Of a DNA stretch of 64,000 nucleotides, positions 1-8,129 are shown piece after piece. Each line of letters opens with the position of its first letter. The stretch's first letter is position 1. Both the position numbers and the translations under genes were made by a program. Below the pieces are notes generated by a model, which had not been told where the DNA came from, searched no databases, and saw only the letters and a program-made list of their open reading frames with translations. Where the stretch lies: contig NZ_CANLQB010000003.1 in NCBI RefSeq assembly GCF_947493125.1, positions 186,001-250,000 of the forward strand, in the 5' to 3' direction. The DNA is from an uncultured Roseobacter sp. Its GTDB lineage: Bacteria; Pseudomonadota; Alphaproteobacteria; Rhodobacterales; Rhodobacteraceae.

Positions 1-91
1 ATTTTATCGAAATTCGACCCGTCAGGCGGCATTGTTTCGTCGTCCACGTGGGTCGAGCCCACTGGGTAAAGGGGGATGCGTGTTCTAGTAA

Positions 92-583
92 ATGGTTCAG
101 ATTGAAATGAAACATCCTGTTTTTAGTGGAAAGGTCCGCGCTGCGGGCCACGATGATCTTGCGACCGTGTTGGACATGGTCGCCCAGCTTGCGGCTTATC
201 ATGGCGATGTCGCCACCGTGACCCCCGATCAATTGATGCGCTACATGGAGGGGCCCGAGCCCTGGGTGCGCCTGCTGCTGGCCGAAGAGCGCGGTCGGGC
301 GCTGGGATATGCGGCGCTGACGCCCTGGTCACAGATGCAATTCGGTGTCCGCGGCATGGACATGCATCACCTTTTTGTTGTGCCGGAGGCGCGTGAGCGG
401 GGTGTGGGCGGGGCGTTGATTGCAGCCAGCGAGCGCATCGCGCGGCAAGGGGGATGCCACTATTTGTCCGTGGGCACCCACCCGGACAACGCGCGGGCGC
501 AGGAGATCTATCGCGGCATGGGCTTCGAAGAGCTCGATCCGCCGGGGCCGCGGTTCCGGATCAGGCTTGCGGCGGCGTCCTGA
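92..583 (+). CDS. GNAT family N-acetyltransferase
   Basis: This 163-aa protein is a single-domain GNAT acetyltransferase, which would move an acetyl group from acetyl-CoA to an amine. Motif A, the acetyl-CoA pyrophosphate loop, is visible at about residues 93-112 (LFVVPEARERGVGGAL), and the C-terminal NARAQEIYRGMGF stretch at 133-145 is the usual motif B region. The substrate cannot be read from the sequence. The start is uncertain: ATG at 92 and a second ATG at 107 are both possible and neither has a strong ribosome site. The gene runs convergently into accA and the two stop codons are only 2 bases apart. Confidence 0.85.
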   Translation: MVQIEMKHPVFSGKVRAAGHDDLATVLDMVAQLAAYHGDVATVTPDQLMRYMEGPEPWVRLLLAEERGRALGYAALTPWSQMQFGVRGMDMHHLFVVPEARERGVGGALIAASERIARQGGCHYLSVGTHPDNARAQEIYRGMGFEELDPPGPRFRIRLAAAS

Positions 584-595
584 GATCAGGCCGCC
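571..595. terminator. Hairpin spanning two convergent stop codons
   Basis: GGCGGC (571-576) pairs with GCCGCC (590-595), and CTGA (580-583) with TCAG (586-589) inside it. The hairpin covers the stop codons of both the acetyltransferase and accA. No T-run follows on either strand, so a bidirectional terminator role is inference. Confidence 0.35.
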
Positions 596-1548
596 AGTCC
601 GATCCCCCCGATTTCGATGAATTTGGCGCGGCGGTCCGCGATCAGTGTCTGCGCATCCTTACCGTCGAGATCCTCGAGCATGCCGTCGAGCGCGCGGCCC
701 ACGGCGGCGATGGCGGCGGTGGAATCACGATGCGCGCCGCCCATAGGCTCGGCGATGATCCGGTCGATGACGCCGAGCTGCTTGAGATCCTCTGCGGTGA
801 GCCGCAACGCCTCGGCGGCCTCGCGCATTTTCTCGGCGTCCTTCCAGAGGATCGACGCGCAGCCTTCGGGGCTGATCACCGAATAGACGGAGTGCTCGAG
901 CATGGCCACGCGGTTGGCGGTGGCAAAGGCGACAGCACCGCCCGAGCCGCCTTCGCCGATGATCGCCGAGACCAGTGGCACGCCGATCTGCAGGCATTTT
1001 TCGGTGGCGCGCGCGATGGCCTCGGACTGGCCACGCTCTTCGGCACCCTTGCCGGGATAGGCGCCGGGTGTGTCGACGAGCGTTATCACCGGCAGCTTGA
1101 AGCGGTGCGCCAGGTCCATCAGGCGGATCGCCTTGCGGTAGCCTTCGGGGCGCGCCATGCCGAAATTGCGCTCGATCCGGGATTTGGTGTCATTGCCCTT
1201 CTCATGGCCGATCACCATCACCGGGCGGTCGTTCAGCCGTGCGAGCCCACCCATGACCGCGTGGTCATCGGCGAAGTTCCGGTCCCCTGCAAGCGGCGTG
1301 TAATCGGTAAACAGCGCGTCGATATAATCCTGACAGTGGGGCCGTTCGGGGTGCCGCGCGACCTGGCATTTGCGCCAGGGGGTCAGCGATTTGTAGAGCT
1401 CCTCGAGCATCGCCTTGGCCTTGACGTCGAGGGCGGCCGCCTCTTCGGTGACGTCCATCTCTTCATTCGCCCGGGCGAGCGCGCGCAACTCCTCCGCCTT
1501 GCCCTCGATCTCGGCCAGCGGTTTTTCGAAATCCATGTATTGGGTCAT
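586..1548 (-). CDS. accA: Acetyl-CoA carboxylase carboxyltransferase subunit alpha
   Basis: At 320 aa this is the normal length for AccA, the alpha subunit of the carboxyltransferase that moves CO2 from carboxybiotin to acetyl-CoA to make malonyl-CoA, the first step of fatty acid synthesis. It acts in the cytoplasm with AccD and the biotin carboxylase/BCCP parts, which are not in this window. Typical family blocks are present: [38 protein letters not shown] and [11 protein letters not shown], the last forming the oxyanion and CoA-binding region. The ATG at 1548 gives the usual [15 protein letters not shown] start; a second Met four codons later is less likely. It is a single gene facing the GNAT gene. 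Confidence 0.96.
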   Translation of the reverse strand: MTQYMDFEKPLAEIEGKAEELRALARANEEMDVTEEAAALDVKAKAMLEELYKSLTPWRKCQVARHPERPHCQDYIDALFTDYTPLAGDRNFADDHAVMGGLARLNDRPVMVIGHEKGNDTKSRIERNFGMARPEGYRKAIRLMDLAHRFKLPVITLVDTPGAYPGKGAEERGQSEAIARATEKCLQIGVPLVSAIIGEGGSGGAVAFATANRVAMLEHSVYSVISPEGCASILWKDAEKMREAAEALRLTAEDLKQLGVIDRIIAEPMGGAHRDSTAAIAAVGRALDGMLEDLDGKDAQTLIADRRAKFIEIGGIGLAA

Positions 1549-1623
1549 GGGAGACCTTCTGTTTGTTGTCTCCCGTTATATGACGGGCCTTGCAGGGCAA
1601 TGCAACGCCGCGTCACAGGTGGG

Positions 1624-2219
1624 TCACGCGGGCCAAAGCACCGGGTAGAGCGAGGCGATGAGCAGCGCGGCCATGGTCCAGTTGAAGATGGCGAGCCGCC
1701 GCGGGTTGGTCAGCACGCGCGCGAGCTGCTGGCCCAGCACGGTCCAGGCGGTGATCGCGGGCAGGTTCACGGTGGCGAAGACGACCGCGACGACCGTGAA
1801 GGCGGCGAGCGTCTGGCTGGGCGCGTAGACCGAGAGCGCTGTCAAGGCCATCGCCCAGGCCTTGGATTCACCCATTGGAAGGCCGCGGCCTGCAGGAAGG
1901 TCATGGGCCGACCCTCGGCTGCCGTGCTGTCGATGGGCGCGGCGGTCGCGATCTTCCACGCGAGGTAGCTGAGGTAAAGCACCGAGAGGAGCTTCAGGAT
2001 CGTATAGCTCAATAGGTAGCTGTCGAAGATCTGCGCGAGACCTGCGCCCACGAGCACGATCATCAGGCCGAACCCGATGGAGATGCCGAGCATATGCGGG
2101 ATCGAGCGGGTAAAGCCGTAGTTGGCGCCGGAGGCCATGAGCATCAGGTTGTTCGGCCCCGGCGTCGCCGAGGTGACGAGGGCAAAGAGGATAAGGGCGG
2201 AGAGCAGCTCGAGTGTCAT
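1624..2219 (-). pseudogene. LysE family amino acid exporter, frameshifted
   Basis: Read from 2219, the first about 120 codons match the N-terminal half of a LysE/RhtB exporter (TPGPNNLMLMASGANYGF, with hydrophobic helices), then the frame hits a stop after WVNPRPGRWP. The C-terminal half (KAWAMALTALSVYAPSQT to the end) continues in the next frame to 1624. Adding one A in the CCAAGG near 1860-1866 would give FQWVNPKAWAMALTAL and a full protein of about 198 aa, the usual family length. So the gene is either a recent pseudogene or carries a one-base sequencing error in a short homopolymer. It diverges from the Lrp/AsnC gene at 2292, the usual arrangement for a LysE exporter and its regulator. 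Confidence 0.8.
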
Positions 2220-2248
2220 GGCGCAACAGTTGCGGAAGATATGCGGTT

Positions 2249-2261
2249 TGAAATTGCGTAG
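2249..2261. promoter_or_regulatory. 13-base word shared with the mcl1/dgcN promoter
   Basis: TGAAATTGCGTAG lies between the divergent LysE and Lrp genes and occurs again, identical, at 4335-4347 between mcl1 and dgcN. In both places TGCTGC follows within a few bases. It may be a binding site for the adjacent Lrp/AsnC protein; this is inference from position and identity only. Confidence 0.35.
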
Positions 2262-2291
2262 TGCTGCGTATCTCGGTTAGTTTTGCAACAA

Positions 2292-2744
2292 ATGCGTGGA
2301 ATAGATCAGAAATCCGATCAGATATTGCGTGAGCTGAAGCGCGATGGTCGTATCAGTAACCTCGAGTTGGCCGAGCGGGTGGGGCTCTCGCCCTCGGCCT
2401 GCCTGCGCCGGGTGCAGGAGTTGGAGCGGTCTGGCGTGATCCGGGGGTATCGCGCGGTGCTGGACCCGGTGAAGCTGGGCCTTGGGTTCACAGCTTACAT
2501 CACCGTGGGGCTGAGCGATCATTCGAAGGCCTCGCAGGAGGCCTTTGAGCGGGCGATTGCGCGGTCGCCGGAGGTGGTGGAATGCCACAACATCACCGGG
2601 GCGACGGAATACCTGTTGCGCGTGGAATGCGCCGATCTGCCAAGCTACAAGCAGTTTCATACCGACAAGCTCGGGGCGCTGCCGCAGGTGAACGCGATCA
2701 CCTCTTACGTGGTCATGGGCTCGCCCAAGGATGAGCGGGCGTGA
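2292..2744 (+). CDS. Lrp/AsnC family transcriptional regulator
   Basis: This 150-aa protein has the standard Lrp/AsnC layout: an N-terminal winged helix-turn-helix (about residues 4-55, with NLELAERVGLSPSACLRRVQ as the HTH) and a C-terminal RAM effector domain (about 65-145, with EVVECHNITGATEYLLRVE). Such proteins sense amino acids and form dimers to octamers on DNA. ATG at 2292 gives the usual start; an in-frame TTG at 2283 would add three residues. It is transcribed away from the broken LysE exporter, so it probably regulated that exporter and itself. Whether it also acts at other promoters sharing TGAAATTGCGTAG is open. Confidence 0.9.
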   Translation: MRGIDQKSDQILRELKRDGRISNLELAERVGLSPSACLRRVQELERSGVIRGYRAVLDPVKLGLGFTAYITVGLSDHSKASQEAFERAIARSPEVVECHNITGATEYLLRVECADLPSYKQFHTDKLGALPQVNAITSYVVMGSPKDERA

Positions 2745-2791
2745 GGGTTGCCACCGGTTGGGCTTGCATATTTTTTGGAACAATGAAGCGG

Positions 2792-3262
2792 TCAGTTGAC
2801 GGCGGCTTCCGCGATGGTGGCGAAGCGGGTGTCGAGGTCTTTGGCGAGCGCGTCGAGGGCCGCACCGCCTTCGTCCAGGTAGGGCGCAAAGACGAAGCTG
2901 GGCGTCTTGTAGGACAGCGTGGCGGTGCCGTCGGGTTCTTCGGTGACATAGAAGCGGATGGGCGCTTCGATCATCGCGGCCGTTGATGTCGCGAGTACCT
3001 TTACGGCGAAGTCGTTGTTGAACACACCGACGACGCGGTTTTGCGGGATCGTGATGCCGCGCGCCTTGGCCGCACCCGTGGGGCCTGCCTGGGTCACGAT
3101 ACCCATCTTGTTGGCTTTCACTGCCTTTTTCAGATCATCGAGCAGTTTGTCGTGAGGCTTGTCCGTGCCGATTACCATCCAGCCGTCGCGCGGCGCGATG
3201 GACTGAGCGTGAAGTGCAGTGGCGCAAAGGAACGCGAGGCAGGTGGCGAGGATGGATTTCAT
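2792..3262 (-). CDS. Secreted DUF302 domain protein
   Basis: A 156-aa protein starting at MKSILATCLAFLCATALHAQ, a clear signal peptide with a likely cleavage after HAQ, so the mature protein is probably periplasmic. The rest fits a DUF302 domain: DKPHDKLLDDLKKAVKANKMGIVTQ, then FNNDFAVKVLA and a C-terminal helix ending in TRFATIAEAAVN. DUF302 proteins are small and of unsettled function. A longer reading frame starts upstream at 3322, but only the Met at 3262 puts a signal peptide at the N terminus. It stands alone between the Lrp gene (convergent) and mcl1 (same strand). Confidence 0.75.
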   Translation of the reverse strand: MKSILATCLAFLCATALHAQSIAPRDGWMVIGTDKPHDKLLDDLKKAVKANKMGIVTQAGPTGAAKARGITIPQNRVVGVFNNDFAVKVLATSTAAMIEAPIRFYVTEEPDGTATLSYKTPSFVFAPYLDEGGAALDALAKDLDTRFATIAEAAVN

Positions 3263-3329
3263 GGCAGGCTCCCGGGTGGTCTGCCCCAATAGGGGCAGAG
3301 TGCACGCCCCTTGCCAAGTCACGAGCGCG

Positions 3330-4286
3330 TCAGCCCACGATCATCTCCGATTGGCGCACGATGACCTCTGCCTGTTTGATGGAGGCGATGTCGACGAGGC
3401 GGCCCTTGTAGACCGTGGCGCCTTCGCCCTTGGCCTTGGCCTCTTCCATGGCGGCGAGGATCTCGCGCGCCTCGGTGACGGCTTCGTCGGAGGGGGTGAA
3501 GACCTCGTTAGCGATGGCCACCTGTTTGGGGTGGATCGCCCATTTGCCGACCATGCCGAGCGTGGCGGAGCGACGGGCCTGTGCGCGGAAGCCCTCGTCA
3601 TCAGAGAAGTCGCCAAACGGGCCATCGACCGGCAGCACGCCATGTGTGCGGCAGGCGGCAACGATGGCGGCCTGGGCCCAGTGCCACGGGTCCGACCAGT
3701 GTTTCTGGCCCTCACGGATCATGTAGTAGTTCTCCTGCGTGCCGCCGATGCCGGTGGTGGCCATGCCCATGGAAGCGGCGAAATCGGCCGCGCCGAGGCT
3801 CATCGCGGCGAGACGCGGGGAGCTGGCCGCGATCTCTTCCACATGGGCGATGCCGGCGGCGGATTCGATGATGACCTCGAAGGTGATCTTTTTGCTGCGG
3901 CCTTTGGCGGCCTCGATGGCTGTGACCAGCGCGTCAACCGCATAGATGTCCGCCGCGCAGCCCACTTTGGGGATCATGATCTGGTCGAGCCGGTCACCCG
4001 CCTGCTCCATCAGGTCGACCACATCGCGGTACCAGTAGGGCGTGTCGAGACCGTTGATGCGAACCGAGAGCGTCTTGTTGCCCCAGTCGATGTCCGAGAT
4101 GGCCGCGATGATGTTGGCGCGCGCGCTGTCCTTGTCGGACGGGGCCACGCTGTCTTCGAGATCGAGGTTGATCACATCGGCGGCTGAGGCGGCCATTTTC
4201 TCAAAAATCGCGGGGCGCGAGCCGGGGCCAAAGAGCTGGCAGCGGTTGGGGCGGGCAGGCGGTGTGGGTTGGAGGCGGAAACTCAT
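3330..4286 (-). CDS. mcl1: L-malyl-CoA/beta-methylmalyl-CoA lyase
   Basis: The 318-aa product closely resembles, from memory, Mcl1 of Rhodobacter sphaeroides, including its length and start MSFRLQPTPPARPNRCQLFG. Mcl1 reversibly cleaves beta-methylmalyl-CoA to glyoxylate and propionyl-CoA and condenses acetyl-CoA with glyoxylate in the ethylmalonyl-CoA pathway of acetate assimilation. It belongs to the HpcH/HpaI citrate lyase beta family. Seen in sequence: the NLDLEDSVAP acidic/Mg2+ region, the FEVIIESAAGIAHVEEIAA barrel strand, and GMVGKWAIHPKQV near the C terminus. The start at 4286 was chosen over an upstream in-frame Met because family members begin here. A paralogous thioesterase (Mcl2) is a less likely alternative. 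Confidence 0.92.
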   Translation of the reverse strand: MSFRLQPTPPARPNRCQLFGPGSRPAIFEKMAASAADVINLDLEDSVAPSDKDSARANIIAAISDIDWGNKTLSVRINGLDTPYWYRDVVDLMEQAGDRLDQIMIPKVGCAADIYAVDALVTAIEAAKGRSKKITFEVIIESAAGIAHVEEIAASSPRLAAMSLGAADFAASMGMATTGIGGTQENYYMIREGQKHWSDPWHWAQAAIVAACRTHGVLPVDGPFGDFSDDEGFRAQARRSATLGMVGKWAIHPKQVAIANEVFTPSDEAVTEAREILAAMEEAKAKGEGATVYKGRLVDIASIKQAEVIVRQSEMIVG

Positions 4287-4334
4287 GTCGGGCCCTTGAG
4301 TAATAAAATTACAATCGTGTCGCGCCTGTTGGTA

Positions 4335-4347
4335 TGAAATTGCGTAG
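4335..4347. promoter_or_regulatory. Second copy of the 13-base word TGAAATTGCGTAG
   Basis: Identical to 2249-2261. Here it is followed by TGCAA (4353-4357) and TTGCA (4365-4369), a small inverted repeat. It lies 49 bases upstream of the mcl1 start, so it could control mcl1 or dgcN. Confidence 0.35.
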
Positions 4348-4431
4348 AATGCTGCAAGTGCATTTTGCAACTGCAGCAATGGATTCGCGATGCCTGCCGT
4401 TAAGGATTGCTGAATTCTTCGCCACGTTGGT

Positions 4432-4451
4432 CAAATATTCGAAGATATTTG
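4432..4451. promoter_or_regulatory. Palindrome upstream of dgcN, candidate operator
   Basis: CAAATAT (4432-4438) and ATATTTG (4445-4451) are perfect inverted arms with a 6-base spacer. The site is AT-rich within GC-rich DNA and lies about 87 bases before the dgcN start codon, in the 251-base gap between mcl1 and dgcN. It looks like a dimeric regulator site; the protein that binds it is unknown. Confidence 0.45.
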
Positions 4452-4537
4452 CGTCTATGGCGCCAGATCCTCTTCATTCGAGATGTCTTTGCGGGGCAAT
4501 GAGGAGAAATTGCAGCGACTTTGACGGAGGCTTTCCC

Positions 4538-5542
4538 ATGATCCAGACACCTTACCTTTTGTTCCTCGGCGACGCACCGGACCAGCTTGCCGCGAAGGTG
4601 GCCCAGGGGATCAAGGACTGGCGCCCTGAAAACGCGGTGGGCCAGTTCCGCCTGCCAGGTTGTGGCGCGGATATGGGGCTCGCCGACATGAGCTTGGAGG
4701 AAGGTCTGGCGGCGGGGGCCAAGACGCTGGTCATCGGTGTGGCCAACCGCGGCGGCGTGATCTCGGCGGAGTGGAAAGTGGTGCTTGTGAAGGCGCTGCA
4801 GCTTGGCTACGACCTCGCTGCCGGTCTGCACAATCTGCTGCGCAACGAGGATGAGCTGCAGGCCGCTTCGAAAGTGCATGGCGGCACGCTGCATGACGTG
4901 CGCGTGCCCACGGTGGCCTATCCGATTGCGAACGGTCAGAAGCGGACGGGCAAGCGCGCGCTGGCGGTTGGGACCGATTGCTCCTGCGGCAAGATGTACA
5001 CCGCGATGTCGATGGATGCGGAGATGGTCAAGCGCGGGATGAGGTCCGATTTCCGCGCAACCGGCCAGACTGGCATCCTGATCACCGGCAAGGGCGTGCC
5101 ACTGGATGCGGTGATTGCCGATTTCATGGCGGGTGCGGTGGAGTATCTGACGCCGGACAACGACGCAGACCATTGGGACCACATCGAGGGACAGGGGAGC
5201 CTGTTCCACGTATCCTATTCCGGCGTGACGATGGCGCTGATCCACGGCGGTCAGCCCGATGCGCTGATCCTCTGCCACGAGCCGACGCGGACGCATATGC
5301 GGGGTCTTCCGCATTATGGGCTGCCGTCGCTGGAGACGCTGCGGGACACGGCGTTGCCGTTTGCGCGTGTGGCCAACCCGGCGTGCCAGGTCACCGGCGT
5401 GTCGGTCAACACCAAGGCGCTGGATGAGGCGGCGGCGAAAGCCTGTCTGCAGGAGATCGAGGACCGGATGAACCTGCCTGCGACTGATCCGTTCCGCTTT
5501 GGGGCGGGCAAGCTGGTGGATGCGCTGCTCGAGATCGGTTAG
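4538..5542 (+). CDS. dgcN: DUF1611 family D-glutamate N-acetyltransferase, DgcN type
   Basis: A 334-aa DUF1611 protein. The domain has an N-terminal Rossmann-like part and a P-loop-like motif (VGTDCSCGKM, about residues 145-153). In marine proteobacteria a DUF1611 protein next to an enolase-superfamily epimerase forms the DgcN-DgcA pair: DgcN acetylates D-glutamate to N-acetyl-D-glutamate. The pairing with dgcA 60 bases downstream is the main support for the name; the family also includes less well assigned proteins. The start at 4538 has a good ribosome site (GGAGG at 4526-4530). The palindrome at 4432-4451 and the word at 4335 lie in its promoter region. Confidence 0.75.
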   Translation: MIQTPYLLFLGDAPDQLAAKVAQGIKDWRPENAVGQFRLPGCGADMGLADMSLEEGLAAGAKTLVIGVANRGGVISAEWKVVLVKALQLGYDLAAGLHNLLRNEDELQAASKVHGGTLHDVRVPTVAYPIANGQKRTGKRALAVGTDCSCGKMYTAMSMDAEMVKRGMRSDFRATGQTGILITGKGVPLDAVIADFMAGAVEYLTPDNDADHWDHIEGQGSLFHVSYSGVTMALIHGGQPDALILCHEPTRTHMRGLPHYGLPSLETLRDTALPFARVANPACQVTGVSVNTKALDEAAAKACLQEIEDRMNLPATDPFRFGAGKLVDALLEIG

Positions 5543-5602
5543 CGGCAGGGCAAGCGTCGCGGATCGTGTCGTGAGTATTTTGGGAAGAATGAAGGAGCGG
5601 GC

Positions 5603-6568
5603 ATGCGCATAGAGGTCAGCCGTGATGTTTTTCGGCTTGCTCAGGTCTTCACGATTTCCCGGGGCTCGCGCACCGAGGCGCAGGTTCTGACGGTGCGGGT
5701 GTCAGATGGCGCGCATCAGGGCTGGGGCGAGTGTGTGCCTTACGCGCGCTACGATGAGACACTGGAGAGTGTGACGACTGAGATCGACGAGTTGCCCTCG
5801 GATGTGACGCGCGCTGCGCTGGCGGATCTTTTGCCCGCGGGAGCCGCGCGCAATGCGGTGGACTGCGCGCTTTGGGATCTGGAGGCCAAGCGTGCCGGCA
5901 GACGGGTTTGGGAGCTTGCCGGTCTGGCGGCGCCGGGGCCGGAGATCACCGCTTATACGCTGTCACTGGACACGGCGGAGAAGATGCGGGCACAGGCGGC
6001 GGCGCATGCGCATCGGCCCTTGCTGAAGATCAAGCTGGGCACACCGGATGACATGCCGCGGTTGGAGGCTGTGCGGGCGGGCGCGCCGGAGGCCCGGATC
6101 ATCGTGGATGCGAATGAGGGCTGGAGCGCGGAGGTCTATGCCGATCTTGCGCCGCATCTGCTGCGTCTGGGCGTGCAGCTTGTCGAGCAACCCTTGCCTG
6201 CCGGGCAGGATGACGCGCTCCTCGGGATGGAGCGACCGGTTCCTGTTTGTGCTGACGAGAGTTGTCATGACCGGGCGAGCTTGCCCGCGCTAAAAGGCAA
6301 ATACGACGTGGTCAACATCAAGCTCGACAAGACCGGCGGGCTGACCGAAGCTTTGGCACTGCGCGATGCGGCACGGGCGGAGGGCTATGACGTCATGGTC
6401 GGTTGCATGGTCGGCTCGAGCTTGGCGATGGCGCCCGCGACGCTGGTGGCGCAGGGCGCGGCGGTGACCGATCTCGATGGGCCGCTGTTGCTGGCTGTGG
6501 ATCGGCCGTGCCCTTTGGGTTTTGATGCTGCAGGGGTACATCCGCCTGTTGCTGCACTCTGGGGGTAG
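5603..6568 (+). CDS. dgcA: Enolase-superfamily N-acetyl-D-glutamate racemase, DgcA type
   Basis: A 321-aa member of the dipeptide epimerase-like branch of the enolase superfamily. The capping domain covers about residues 1-110 and the barrel follows. Barrel catalytic features are visible: KxK at 142-144 (LKIKLG), metal ligands Asp169 (VDAN), Glu195 (VEQP) and Asp218 (ADES), and the opposite-face lysine in NIKLDKTGG (about 240). Next to dgcN the likely reaction is racemisation of N-acetyl-D-Glu to N-acetyl-L-Glu, which a deacylase would convert to L-Glu. L-Ala-D/L-Glu epimerase (YcjG type, murein peptide recycling) is the main alternative. It ends 4 bases before the exonuclease gene. Confidence 0.75.
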   Translation: MRIEVSRDVFRLAQVFTISRGSRTEAQVLTVRVSDGAHQGWGECVPYARYDETLESVTTEIDELPSDVTRAALADLLPAGAARNAVDCALWDLEAKRAGRRVWELAGLAAPGPEITAYTLSLDTAEKMRAQAAAHAHRPLLKIKLGTPDDMPRLEAVRAGAPEARIIVDANEGWSAEVYADLAPHLLRLGVQLVEQPLPAGQDDALLGMERPVPVCADESCHDRASLPALKGKYDVVNIKLDKTGGLTEALALRDAARAEGYDVMVGCMVGSSLAMAPATLVAQGAAVTDLDGPLLLAVDRPCPLGFDAAGVHPPVAALWG

Positions 6569-6572
6569 GCGG

Positions 6573-7202
6573 ATGCGCTCTGTCGTCGTCTATGACTGCG
6601 AGTTTCTGACCGCGCCCGGCGCGCCGCAGCGCTTCTGGTGCGGGCCGGTGGATCCGGACCCGCTGCCGATCCAGATCGGTGCGGTTCGACTGGAGCTGGC
6701 AGCGCCTTTTGCCATTTCGGAACCGGTGGGCTGGTATGTCCACCCGGTGGATCGGGATGAGCGCGCCGTGCCGCTGCATGACCTGGTGACCAAGTTGACC
6801 GGGATCACACAGGAGAGGATCGACGCGGACGGGATTGCGCTTGCCGACGCCCTGGTGCAGCTCGACGCTTTTGCCGCAGGGGCCCCGCTGCTTGCCTGGG
6901 GCAAGGATGAGCTGTTGTCGCTGGCGGCGGGGTTGTTCGTGCAGGACTTGGCCAGCCCGATCCCCGCCGGCCGCTTTCGCAGTGCGGTGCCGCTGGTGGT
7001 CAAGGCGGGCGAGCCTGTTGAGACAGTCGAGACGCTGCGCAGCCATACGATCTGCGCGCATTTTGGATTGGCGGACGCAGGTCCCGCGCATGATGCGCGT
7101 GGGGATGCCATATCGGTGGCGACGGTATTGCAACACTTGCTTGCAACCGGGCGGTTGGCCGACCTAGATGTGAGGGACCTCTGCGGCGGGATGACTGATT
7201 GA
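6573..7202 (+). CDS. DEDD-type 3'-5' exonuclease
   Basis: A 209-aa protein of the DnaQ/RNase T exonuclease superfamily. Motif I is near the N terminus (VYDCEF, Asp8 and Glu10), an AWGKDE block lies mid-protein, and motif III is AHDARGDA, where the His and Asp point to the DEDDh subtype. It would remove nucleotides from 3' ends with two divalent metals. It starts 4 bases after the dgcA stop, so it is probably co-transcribed, although nothing links it to D-amino acids. The start at 6573 was chosen because it yields the exonuclease fold directly; longer in-frame starts overlap dgcA. Confidence 0.75.
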   Translation: MRSVVVYDCEFLTAPGAPQRFWCGPVDPDPLPIQIGAVRLELAAPFAISEPVGWYVHPVDRDERAVPLHDLVTKLTGITQERIDADGIALADALVQLDAFAAGAPLLAWGKDELLSLAAGLFVQDLASPIPAGRFRSAVPLVVKAGEPVETVETLRSHTICAHFGLADAGPAHDARGDAISVATVLQHLLATGRLADLDVRDLCGGMTD

Positions 7203-7258
7203 TCCGATAGGATTGTCGCGCCAGAGATGCAGATGAGGGACGATAAGGAGAACGAACG

Positions 7259-8119
7259 ATGCGCACCGTTTATGTGAATGGCGACTACCTGCCGGAAAAC
7301 GAAGCCACGGTGTCGATCTTTGATCGCGGGTTTCTGATGGCGGACGGTGTCTATGAGGTGACGTCGGTACTGGACGGCAAGCTGATTGATTTTGACGGTC
7401 ACGCCGTACGGCTGGAGCGCTCCCTGCGGGAACTCGACATGAAAACCCCGATCAGCAAGGAGGACCTGCTCGAGGTGCATCGAGAGTTGGTGCGGCTGAA
7501 CGGGATCGAAGAGGGCATGATCTATCTGCAGATCACCAGGGGTGCACCCGGCGACCGGGATTTCGTCTTCCCCGACCCTGAGACGACCGCGCCTACGATT
7601 GTGCTCTTTACCCAGAACAAGCCCGGGCTTTCGGACAGCCCGGCCGCGAAAAAGGGAATGAAAATCATAAGTATAGAGGATATCCGCTGGGGGCGGCGCG
7701 ACATCAAGACGGTGCAGCTGCTCTATCCCTCGATGGGTAAGATGATGGCTAAGAAGGCCGGCGCGGATGACGCCTGGATGATCGAGGATGGGTTCGTCAC
7801 CGAGGGCACGTCGAACAACGCCTACATCGTCAAGGGCAACAAGATCATCACCCGGGGCTTGAGCCATGACATCCTGCACGGGATCACCCGGGCGGCGGTG
7901 TTGCGCTTTGCGCGGGAGGCGCAGATGGAGGTCGAGGAGCGCAATTTCACCATCGACGAGGCGAAAGAGGCGGACGAGGCCTTCATCACCTCGGCCAGCA
8001 CCTTCGTGATGCCGGTTGTAGAGATCGACGGGGTGGCGTTGGGCGATGGGGTGCCGGGGCGGGTGGCTCCACGGCTGCGCGAGATCTATCTCGAAGAGAG
8101 TCTGAAGGCGGCCATCTAG
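7259..8119 (+). CDS. dat: D-amino-acid transaminase (class IV PLP)
   Basis: The 286-aa class IV aminotransferase fits the D-amino-acid transaminase group: NGDYLPENEATVSIFDRGF at the start, the PLP lysine in RDIKTVQLL (Lys150), Glu182 in TEGTSNNAY and a GITRAAVL cofactor loop. It would exchange amino groups between D-alanine, D-glutamate and their keto acids in the cytoplasm. A ribosome site (AAGGAG) lies just upstream of 7259. It follows dgcN, dgcA and the exonuclease on the same strand with a 56-base gap, so the locus plausibly makes and consumes D-glutamate. Branched-chain aminotransferase or aminodeoxychorismate lyase are related but fit less well. Confidence 0.85.
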   Translation: MRTVYVNGDYLPENEATVSIFDRGFLMADGVYEVTSVLDGKLIDFDGHAVRLERSLRELDMKTPISKEDLLEVHRELVRLNGIEEGMIYLQITRGAPGDRDFVFPDPETTAPTIVLFTQNKPGLSDSPAAKKGMKIISIEDIRWGRRDIKTVQLLYPSMGKMMAKKAGADDAWMIEDGFVTEGTSNNAYIVKGNKIITRGLSHDILHGITRAAVLRFAREAQMEVEERNFTIDEAKEADEAFITSASTFVMPVVEIDGVALGDGVPGRVAPRLREIYLEESLKAAI

Positions 8120-8129
8120 ATCCGGCGGG

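Noticed and set aside
454-1968. A 504-aa open frame opposite accA on the plus strand
   Set aside because: It is antisense to accA across its whole length; high GC content opens such frames. Its protein has no recognisable domain.
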